A stretch of 5,304 bases of DNA from an uncultured bacterium (lineage in GTDB: Bacteria; Armatimonadota; UBA5829; DSUL01): contig CALCJH010000293.1 in the NCBI GenBank assembly GCA_937967775.1, forward strand, positions 1-5,304, in the 5' to 3' direction. The position numbers were made by a program, and so were the translations under genes. The notes under the pieces were generated by a model. It was not told the DNA's origin and did not search any database. It saw only the letters and a program-made list of their open reading frames with translations. The number at the start of each line of letters is the position of its first letter. Position 1 is the stretch's first letter. Positions 1 to 4,656 of the stretch are shown here, piece by piece.

Positions 1-1
1 C

Positions 2-586
2 ATCGCCATTCTGGCGGCCATCCTGTTCCCGGTGTTTCAACGGGCCAGGGATTCCGCCGTTCGGACGAGATGCCTTTCCAATATGAAGCAGATGGGTCTG
101 GCGTTCCGGATGTACATTGACGACAACCGGGATACCTACCCACCGTCCGACCACAACGACCAGCGCCTCACCTGGCTGGCCGGCCTGCAGCCTTACAGCA
201 AGACGGAGCTGCTGTACCGGTGTCCTGCGGACACCAGCAATAACTGGGGCAGCGTGCCCGGGACGCGCCGCACCAGCTACGGAACCAACTTCTACTTCAC
301 TCCGGCGGCTCCGGGGGACGAGCCCGGCATCAACGGCTTCATTAAGGACTCAATGGTGGCGAATGTCTCGCAGTCCATCTATATCTGCGAGCTGCGCCGC
401 AATGGCACTGCGGACCATGTCCATCCCTGCTACTGGCCGTTCCGAGTCCGTCCCCAGCAGGAGGTGAACCAGAACGCCCACCGGGGAGGCAGCAACTATG
501 TGTTCCTGGACGGGCATGCGCGCTGGATGAGGTGGGAGGATACCTGGCGAAATGACGGGTCCGTCAACCTATGGGATCCGTTTTAG
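2..586 (+). CDS. Pseudopilin-like protein with H-X9-DG C-terminal motif (5' truncated)
   Basis: The gene runs off the left edge; 194 residues are visible in a frame open from base 2 to the TAG at 584-586. The first residues, IAILAAILFPVFQRARDSA, are the end of a type IV pilin/pseudopilin N-terminal helix, so probably only the leader and the GFTLIELLVV-type cleavage site are missing. CLSNMKQMGLAFRMYIDDN follows, typical of the DUF1559-like pseudopilin families of Armatimonadota and Planctomycetota. Near the C-terminus, H160 is followed by exactly nine residues and then DG (170-171 of the visible fragment), which is the prepilin-type processing-associated H-X9-DG motif. Such proteins are inserted in the inner membrane, cut by a prepilin peptidase and assembled by type II secretion/type IV pilus-like machinery; the role of this paralogue is unknown. 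It ends 47 nt before the next gene with no clear terminator between, so read-through is possible. A GTG at 32 lies inside the helix and is not the real start. Confidence 0.93.
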   Translation: MAILAAILFPVFQRARDSAVRTRCLSNMKQMGLAFRMYIDDNRDTYPPSDHNDQRLTWLAGLQPYSKTELLYRCPADTSNNWGSVPGTRRTSYGTNFYFTPAAPGDEPGINGFIKDSMVANVSQSIYICELRRNGTADHVHPCYWPFRVRPQQEVNQNAHRGGSNYVFLDGHARWMRWEDTWRNDGSVNLWDPF

Positions 587-619
587 GGAAGCTCTCAAAT
601 CCTGAGAACATCTACTTTC

Positions 620-626
620 AAAGGGA
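620..626 (+). promoter_or_regulatory. Ribosome binding site deciding the start at 634
   Basis: AAAGGGA lies 7 nt upstream of the ATG at 634. This supports that start over the in-frame ATG at 571, which would overlap the preceding gene by 16 nt and put 21 hydrophilic residues ahead of an otherwise standard signal peptide. I see no convincing -35/-10 promoter in the 47-nt gap. Confidence 0.55.
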
Positions 627-633
627 CAAAAGG

Positions 634-1461
634 ATGAAAATAGCAGTTCTGAAGAGCTTGACGCTTTTCGCCGTTGTTCTGGCGATTGCAGGCACATCTG
701 CGGACGCGCGTCCGCACTACTACGTGGGCTGGGAAAGCCGGCAGCTCATCACCAGCGGCACTTATGCCGGTCTGGCAGAGCCGAACTATAACCGTCTGAC
801 ATTCCTTTTCGGGCACTTCTATGATGACAACCCGAACAGCAACCACTTCCACAGCGTGGGACGCTACACTTACAGCGGCCCGCGCACCGCGCCCGTGGTT
901 GTGGATACCAGCGGCAACAACCGCCTGCCCGAGATCTTTGCTCGGGTGAACGAGCCGTTCATCCCGCTTCTGCCGGGCAGCGGCATCTGGGCCGGGAAGT
1001 ATGTGTCCGGTCTGGCCGACGGCGAGTATGCGCGCCTGACCATCGCCACCGTTGGCACGCTGAACGGGGGCGACGTCGGCGCACAGACTCTGTTCAACAA
1101 GAGCCCGCATTATGCCGGATCGCTGGACGGATCCACGGTTGCGCTGGAGCTTCTGGAGATCAGCCCTGGCCTCAACGTGGCCGATGAGAGTGGCAATCCG
1201 CTCTTCGGCAGCGGAAATCTGGCGGTACTGGGATCCGGCAATCTCTGGCAGTACACGCCCGTCTTTTGGGCGGATCTGTCGGTGGGGCAGGACGTTCCGC
1301 TGACCGCGAAGTTCCGTCTGGTGGATCTGAACGGCGTGCGTGAGCCGTCCGGCTACTTCTACTACGACTTCCAGACCGTCGTTCCGGAGCCCGCCAGCCT
1401 GAGCGTGCTGGCAGCCGGGCTGACTGGTCTGGCCGCGCTGCGCCGACGTAGCCGCGCCTGA
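634..1461 (+). CDS. All3515-like PEP-CTERM exported protein (Zur-repressed family in cyanobacteria)
   Basis: 275 residues. A signal peptide covers about residues 1-25 (basic MKIAVLK, hydrophobic core, likely cut at ADA|RP). The mature part opens HYYVGW, then SGTYAGLAEPNYNRL, an HFH motif (71-73) in NSNHFHSVGRYTYSGP, SGIWAGKYVSG, and LELLEISPGLNV (171-182), ending in VFWAD and a RLVDLNG...YFYYDF strand. From memory this order matches the all3515 family, named after Anabaena all3515, a Zur-repressed PEP-CTERM protein. The sorting tail begins VPEPAS at 250, followed by a short Ala/Leu-rich transmembrane stretch and RRRSR. PEP-CTERM tails are recognised by an exosortase, which is not encoded in this window, and place proteins at the cell surface or in exopolysaccharide. 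The HFH and other histidines could bind metal, but no biochemical role is proven for the family as far as I know. It is first of four same-strand secreted-protein genes. Its tail DNA is almost identical to that of the next gene, although their bodies differ. Confidence 0.85.
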   Translation: MKIAVLKSLTLFAVVLAIAGTSADARPHYYVGWESRQLITSGTYAGLAEPNYNRLTFLFGHFYDDNPNSNHFHSVGRYTYSGPRTAPVVVDTSGNNRLPEIFARVNEPFIPLLPGSGIWAGKYVSGLADGEYARLTIATVGTLNGGDVGAQTLFNKSPHYAGSLDGSTVALELLEISPGLNVADESGNPLFGSGNLAVLGSGNLWQYTPVFWADLSVGQDVPLTAKFRLVDLNGVREPSGYFYYDFQTVVPEPASLSVLAAGLTGLAALRRRSRA

Positions 1462-1511
1462 AAGAGTGTGAGAAGCGGGGAGGCCGGATGACGAGCCGCC
1501 CGGCCTCCCCG
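1381..1511 (+). repeat. Direct repeat copy 1: PEP-CTERM tail plus downstream hairpin
   Basis: The last 81 bases of this gene (1381-1461) match 2245-2325 with only four mismatches by eye. The similarity continues past the stop codon through the GAGTG...AAGCGGGGAGGCCGG hairpin to about 1511 (copy 2: 2245-2378, with small indels). Upstream of 1381 the two genes are not recognisably alike. The repeat unit is therefore the sorting tail plus the 3' hairpin, not the whole gene. Confidence 0.9.
1476..1511 (+). terminator. GC-rich hairpin after the first PEP-CTERM gene
   Basis: CGGGGAGGCCGG at 1476-1487 pairs perfectly with CCGGCCTCCCCG at 1500-1511: a 12-bp stem with a 12-nt loop, starting 14 nt after the stop codon. 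No T-run follows, so it may be a partial terminator or an mRNA-stabilising 3' structure that tunes expression between cistrons. The same hairpin recurs after the next gene. Confidence 0.6.
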
Positions 1512-1531
1512 GCTATCTTGAGTCGCATTGC

Positions 1532-1536
1532 AGGAG
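1532..1536 (+). promoter_or_regulatory. Ribosome binding site deciding the start at 1543
   Basis: AGGAG is 6 nt upstream of the ATG at 1543. An in-frame TTG at 1528 lies upstream of this site and would put the site inside the coding region, so 1543 is preferred. Confidence 0.7.
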
Positions 1537-1542
1537 AAAAGG

Positions 1543-2325
1543 ATGAGCACAAAAGAGCGGGTGAAGCGATTTTCGATGAGTGCGGCGGTCACCTTGATCG
1601 CCTGTGCCTCTCTTCTGTCCCCTGCCGCGTTTGCGGCTGGCACCAAGTTTTTCAGCGGACACATCGGCGTCGATATTCGAGACGGATCGTTTGTCATCGG
1701 CCGGTTTTACAAACTGGGAGGACCAACTGGCATCCCGCAGTTCGAAGACTTTCACAAAGTGTTCTCGGTGGACCTCGCCTACGACGATGCGCTCGGCTAC
1801 TGGATCACCAGCAATCCGGGTTATGCAGGGTTCTGGAACTTCAAGGACAATCCGCTGGATCTGGTGGGCGCGAAGGTGGGCATCGCCTTTCTGGACGGTC
1901 TGTGGAAATGGGATGGAGCGATTTTCAGTCCCACTGCCTCCGAACGGTTGCGGGTGGTCAATCCTAATGGGCCAGGCTTTACGGAGAGCGGGGCCGGATA
2001 TGTCAGCCCCGGTTTCTGGATGACCATCCCTTCGAACAACTGGTTGCACGAGCATGTGCCGGCACGGTTGATCAGCACAGGAAGCGATATCAACTCTCCA
2101 GCGGATGGCATCTATCTGGCGTTGCTGCGCATTGAGATGCAGGACGGCTCTACAGGGCCCTCCGATCCTTATGCGATTGTATTGAACAAGGGATTGTCAG
2201 ACGCCGATCTAGTCGCAGCTGACTACTGGGTCAAGACCAACGTGGTTCCGGAGCCTGCCAGCCTGAGCGTGCTGGCAGCCGGGCTGGCTGGTCTGGCCGC
2301 GCTGCGCCGACGCAGCCGCTCCTGA
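1543..2325 (+). CDS. PEP-CTERM exported protein, paralogue of the next gene, with HxH motif
   Basis: 260 residues. A signal peptide covers residues 1-31 (MSTKERVKRF basic start, hydrophobic core, likely cut at AFA|AG). The mature domain starts FFSGHIGVDIRDGSF, then GRFYKL, FHKVF (H71), LGYWIT..PGYAGFW, LWKWDG (120-125), SERLRVVNPNGPGFTESG, LHEHVP (HEH at 169-171), DGIYLALLR and SDPYAIVLNKG (207-217). The PEP-CTERM tail starts VPEPAS at 235 and ends RRRSRS. The body is about 60% identical by eye to the protein at 2402-3169, so these are tandem paralogues. The GHxxxDxxDG opening, the HxH followed some 20 residues later by a GxYLALL strand, and the final SDPYxIVxNKG strand recall the histidine-bearing surface-anchored domain of actinobacteria (TIGR03769) found beside metal-type ABC transporters; that link is inference from pattern. 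Probable role: cell-surface or periplasmic protein, perhaps metal-binding. Its DNA tail matches the previous gene rather than its paralogue. Confidence 0.85.
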   Translation: MSTKERVKRFSMSAAVTLIACASLLSPAAFAAGTKFFSGHIGVDIRDGSFVIGRFYKLGGPTGIPQFEDFHKVFSVDLAYDDALGYWITSNPGYAGFWNFKDNPLDLVGAKVGIAFLDGLWKWDGAIFSPTASERLRVVNPNGPGFTESGAGYVSPGFWMTIPSNNWLHEHVPARLISTGSDINSPADGIYLALLRIEMQDGSTGPSDPYAIVLNKGLSDADLVAADYWVKTNVVPEPASLSVLAAGLAGLAALRRRSRS

Positions 2326-2378
2326 GACAATAGAGTGAAAAGCGGGGAGGCCGGAGACGAGCCGCCCGGCCTCCCCCG
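2245..2378 (+). repeat. Direct repeat copy 2: PEP-CTERM tail plus downstream hairpin
   Basis: Second copy of the module at 1381-1511. It covers the last 81 coding bases (four mismatches to copy 1) and the following GC-rich hairpin. The third PEP-CTERM gene does not have it: its tail is one codon shorter, clearly diverged in DNA, and followed by a different inverted repeat. Confidence 0.9.
2344..2376 (+). terminator. GC-rich hairpin after the second PEP-CTERM gene
   Basis: GGGGAGGCCGG at 2344-2354 pairs perfectly with CCGGCCTCCCC at 2366-2376: an 11-bp stem with an 11-nt loop, starting 18 nt after the stop. Stem and loop (GACGAGCCGC) are nearly the same as in the hairpin at 1476-1511. There is no T-run, and the next ribosome binding site follows only 11 nt later, so full termination is doubtful. 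A 3'-end stabiliser or attenuator is as likely. Confidence 0.6.
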
Positions 2379-2387
2379 AATCTGGAA

Positions 2388-2393
2388 AAGGAG
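2388..2393 (+). promoter_or_regulatory. Ribosome binding site for the gene at 2402
   Basis: AAGGAG lies 8 nt upstream of the ATG at 2402. The GGAGAAAAGG stretch here also occurs before the paralogous gene at 1543, consistent with duplication including the leader. Confidence 0.7.
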
Positions 2394-2401
2394 AAAAGGT
2401 C

Positions 2402-3169
2402 ATGAATCAACTCAAGATGGTCATTTTGCCGCTGGTTGCGGCAGTCGCAATGTCGGCCGCGTCCTTTGCCGTCTCCTCGCAGGTTCTTGCCGAGGAGCAC
2501 GAGCATTTTTCGGGCCACGTGGGGATAGACTTCCGCGACGGCTCTTTCCTGATGGGACGCTTCTATAAGGTGGACGATGTTCCCCACTTCGACGAGGACC
2601 ACAAGGTGTTTCCGGTGGAGCTGGAGCTCGACGACTCCCTGGGATACTGGATTACCAACGAGCCCGGGTATGCAGGCTTCTGGAAGTTCAGCCCAAACCC
2701 GGTGGACCTGGTGGGCCTGAAGCTGGGGATCGCGTTTGCTGACTCCATCTGGAAATGGGACGGATCCGCCTTTGCTCCCACCGTCTCGGAGAGGCTGCGC
2801 ATTCTCAATCCGGACGGCCCGGGCTTTACCGAGAGTGGACCGGGGCCCGTTGCGCCCGCCTTCTGGTTCACCGTGGGGGCCGACAACTGGTGGCACGATC
2901 ACGTGCCGGTCCGCCTGGTTTCCACCGTCGGCGATCCCAACTCGCCCCCTGATGGCCTCTATCTGGCGCTGTTGCGGGTTCAGAGCCAGGACGGCTCCAT
3001 AGGTCCTTCTGACCTTTACGCGATGGTCTTCAACAAGGGGATGACCGAGGAGGAGCACGACGCGGCCGTGGACTGGGTGGTTGAAAACGTAGTGCCCGAG
3101 CCCGCCAGCCTCACCGCGCTGGCGGCCGGTCTGGCCGGGCTGATCGCGATGCGCCGGCGATCCGCCTGA
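2402..3169 (+). CDS. PEP-CTERM exported protein, paralogue of the preceding gene, with HxH motif
   Basis: 255 residues. The signal peptide covers residues 1-30 (likely cut at VLA|EE). The mature protein opens with a histidine cluster, EEHEHFSGHVGIDFRDGSF (H33, H35, H39), then PHFDEDHKVF, LGYWIT..PGYAGFW, SIWKWDG, ERLRILNPDGPGFTESG, WWHDHVPVRL (HDH at 165-167), DGLYLALLR and SDLYAMVFNKG. The tail is VPEPASLTAL (from 231), a short hydrophobic stretch and RRRSA. It aligns along its whole mature length with the protein at 1543-2325 (about 60% identity by eye), with a three-residue gap near KVDDVP. It has more histidines than its paralogue near the mature N-terminus, so metal binding is easier to imagine here. 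Expected location: outer surface or matrix after exosortase processing. The paralogy is seen directly; metal binding is inferred from HxH motifs and from the all3515-like neighbour. Confidence 0.87.
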   Translation: MNQLKMVILPLVAAVAMSAASFAVSSQVLAEEHEHFSGHVGIDFRDGSFLMGRFYKVDDVPHFDEDHKVFPVELELDDSLGYWITNEPGYAGFWKFSPNPVDLVGLKLGIAFADSIWKWDGSAFAPTVSERLRILNPDGPGFTESGPGPVAPAFWFTVGADNWWHDHVPVRLVSTVGDPNSPPDGLYLALLRVQSQDGSIGPSDLYAMVFNKGMTEEEHDAAVDWVVENVVPEPASLTALAAGLAGLIAMRRRSA

Positions 3170-3181
3170 GCCTGTGCCGAA

Positions 3182-3246
3182 GTCCGGGGCGTGGCTGTCT
3201 TCCCGGGCCGCTGCTCCGATATCGGGAAGCCGGTCCCGCCCCGGAC
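3182..3246 (+). other. Nested inverted repeats between the third and fourth exported-protein genes
   Basis: GTCCGGGGCG at 3182-3191 pairs with CGCCCCGGAC at 3237-3246 (10 bp, perfect). Inside it, CTTCCCG at 3199-3205 pairs with CGGGAAG at 3223-3229 (7 bp, perfect). The two-tier structure fills most of the 104-nt gap and ends 10 nt before the next ribosome binding site. It could be the 3' end structure of the upstream gene or a structured leader of the downstream gene. No T-run follows it, and it matches no riboswitch class I recognise. Confidence 0.55.
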
Positions 3247-3256
3247 GCTTCCGGAT

Positions 3257-3263
3257 AAGGAGG
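3257..3263 (+). promoter_or_regulatory. Ribosome binding site for the gene at 3274
   Basis: AAGGAGG is the best Shine-Dalgarno match in the window, 10 nt before the ATG at 3274. A nearer ATG at 3267 is out of frame with the long coding region, so 3274 is chosen. Confidence 0.7.
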
Positions 3264-3273
3264 TTGATGAAAA

Positions 3274-4422
3274 ATGTTCAGGCTCTCGACACTGGTTGCC
3301 GTCCTGACAATGGCCATACTTGCGCAGGCCGGGTTTGCTCAACACGAGCATGACCTGCATTTCGGTATTGTCAACGGCCGAATGGCCGTGGCGGAGCCGG
3401 ACACCTATGAGGTGCCCAAAGTGCTGTATTTTGACGGGGAAAACTACCTCCGTGATCAGGGCATGGACGGTGTACTGGTCTACGTGCCCGGCGGCGGCAG
3501 CTATTTTCAGCTTAGAAGCTTCACCTGGAGGCAGATCTCCATTACGCCGGGGTTGAACATCGGAACCTGGTTCGGGCAGGGTCGGCCGGGATTTGCCAAC
3601 CTGGACGACGGTCCCAACCGCCACCTGCACAGACTGGTTTCGGCGCGGCAGCCCGGCACATATCTCTTTACGAGCTATCTGCACAACGGCATTGACCATC
3701 TGGGCAATCCTGTCCCGGACTCGGAGCCGTTCACAATGATCTGGGTCACGGCCCGAAACAACGACAACGATGCTCCGGCGTATGCTGCGGTGGACCTGCC
3801 CCTGCTGCGGAATCTGCCGGATACGCCGCCGTTCCCGCTGGAGAACGGGTGGGCCGGTGTCGAGCTTTCCAACCTTGTCGTTTCGGCCGTTTTCCCCTCT
3901 GGCTTCTACGCACAGACCGCCTCCAGGACGGGTGGAGTGTTTGTGCAGGGCGGTTCCGGCGTTGTCGCCGGGGACCGGGTGACGGTGCGCGGATGGCTGG
4001 CCACTCAGGGATCGGAAAGAGTTGTTGTGCTGAACGAACCGGTCGAAAAGACGGCCTCCGGCCCCGCTCCCCGTCCGCTTACGCTGCGGTGCTCTGCCGT
4101 GGGGGGTGGCAGGATGGGCAAGTATACGCCCGGAACGAAGAACGGGGCGGGCATCTCGAACACCGGCCTTCTCGTTCGAGTGGCGGGAGTGCTGCGCTCC
4201 GAGTCGGGAAGGCTGTATGTGGATGACGGAAGTCCTGCGGTCAATGATGCCGCAACGGTGGGGGGAGTGAAGGTTTCCACGCAGCTGCTCGGCTTGTCGG
4301 CCGTGTTTCCGCCCTCCGGGTCCTTTGTGGTGTTGACCGGCATCAGCGGGACGGAGGAGACCCCGTCGGGTGTCATTCCGGTCATCCGGGTTCGGGGACA
4401 GTCCGATATCGTAACGCCCTGA
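3274..4422 (+). CDS. Exported protein: histidine-rich N-terminal domain plus paired OB-like beta domains, no PEP-CTERM
   Basis: 382 residues. The signal peptide is residues 1-22 (likely cut at GFA|QH). The mature protein starts HEHDLHFGIVNGRMAV (H24, H26, H29). Residues about 24-160 look related to the neighbouring proteins: ISITPGLNIGTW (around 90-98) mirrors EISPGLNV of the all3515-like protein, an HLH (117-119) is followed by a GTYLFTSYLHNG strand, and SEPFTMIWVT (150-159) resembles SDLYAMVFNKG of the PEP-CTERM pair. Residues about 190-382 look like two OB-like beta domains: VELSNLVVSAV...GGVFVQ...VVAGDRVTVRGWL, then NTGLLVRVAGVL (from 296), YVDDGS (to 320), GVKVST, VLTGISG and RVRGQSDIV at the end. 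I recall this second pattern from secreted armatimonad proteins, but the exact family is not certain. It ends at TP with no PEP-CTERM, so it may be free in the periplasm or secreted. A strong terminator hairpin follows 72 nt after the stop, suggesting the end of the gene set. Confidence 0.85.
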   Translation: MFRLSTLVAVLTMAILAQAGFAQHEHDLHFGIVNGRMAVAEPDTYEVPKVLYFDGENYLRDQGMDGVLVYVPGGGSYFQLRSFTWRQISITPGLNIGTWFGQGRPGFANLDDGPNRHLHRLVSARQPGTYLFTSYLHNGIDHLGNPVPDSEPFTMIWVTARNNDNDAPAYAAVDLPLLRNLPDTPPFPLENGWAGVELSNLVVSAVFPSGFYAQTASRTGGVFVQGGSGVVAGDRVTVRGWLATQGSERVVVLNEPVEKTASGPAPRPLTLRCSAVGGGRMGKYTPGTKNGAGISNTGLLVRVAGVLRSESGRLYVDDGSPAVNDAATVGGVKVSTQLLGLSAVFPPSGSFVVLTGISGTEETPSGVIPVIRVRGQSDIVTP

Positions 4423-4494
4423 ACGGACAGCGCTCTCCTGGCAGGCCACGGATGAGAGGATATCGGGAACGTGGACTGCAGCGGCTTGATTTGG

Positions 4495-4520
4495 GCCGGC
4501 GGGCTTTTCAGCCCGCCGGC
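4495..4520 (+). terminator. Rho-independent-type terminator hairpin
   Basis: GCCGGCGGGCT at 4495-4505 pairs perfectly with AGCCCGCCGGC at 4510-4520: an 11-bp stem closed by a TTTC loop, followed by the T-rich TCTGTTCCTTCGTT. It is the strongest terminator-like structure in the window and fits termination of the plus-strand gene set ending at 4422. Confidence 0.75.
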
Positions 4521-4582
4521 TCTGTTCCTTCGTTCAGGACTGAGACAGGTGATACGTCGCAACAGGCGGGTGAAAGTAAAAC

Positions 4583-4634
4583 TTCTTTAATAACATACCC
4601 AGTTATTAAAGAAACAGGCCGTTTTCTTTAATAA
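4583..4634. other. AT-rich perfect palindrome with a third repeated arm
   Basis: TTCTTTAATAAC at 4583-4594 and its exact reverse complement at 4602-4613 flank the 7-nt spacer ATACCCA. TTCTTTAATAA recurs as a direct copy at 4624-4634. This island is strikingly AT-rich against a GC-rich surrounding. It lies between convergent genes, so a promoter operator is not the obvious reading. On the minus strand the hairpin is followed by GTTTTACTTTC and could end transcription of the glycosylhydrolase gene. A regulator-binding site or a remnant of an inserted element are alternatives. The rest of 4423-4656, apart from the terminator at 4495-4520, shows no gene that I can support. Confidence 0.6.
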
Positions 4635-4656
4635 GGCGGTTCCTTGCGGCCTTTTC

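Noticed and set aside
593..607. TCTCA-AATCC-TGAGA inverted repeat in the gap before the all3515-like gene, considered as an operator
   Set aside because: Arms of only 5 bp are expected by chance, and it does not resemble a Fur/Zur-type box.
571..633. Upstream in-frame ATG (571) for the all3515-like gene
   Set aside because: It would overlap the pseudopilin gene and place 21 non-hydrophobic residues before a standard signal peptide; the start at 634 has a suitable ribosome binding site.
2231..3058. 275-codon minus-strand open frame
   Set aside because: Antisense to the PEP-CTERM gene at 2402-3169 and overlapping the previous one; a similar antisense frame exists at 1513-2055 opposite the paralogue, so it is a shadow of conserved coding sequence rather than a gene.
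3016..4449. 477-codon open frame on the minus strand
   Set aside because: It lies wholly antisense to the gene at 3274-4422, which has a ribosome binding site, a signal peptide and recognisable motifs. The minus product is Arg/Pro/Gly-rich with no domain, as expected of a stop-poor shadow frame in GC-rich DNA.
4633..4655. AAGGC...GCCTT weak hairpin followed by TT, considered as a second plus-strand terminator
   Set aside because: The 5-bp stem with an 11-nt loop is too weak, and a far better terminator already lies at 4495-4520.
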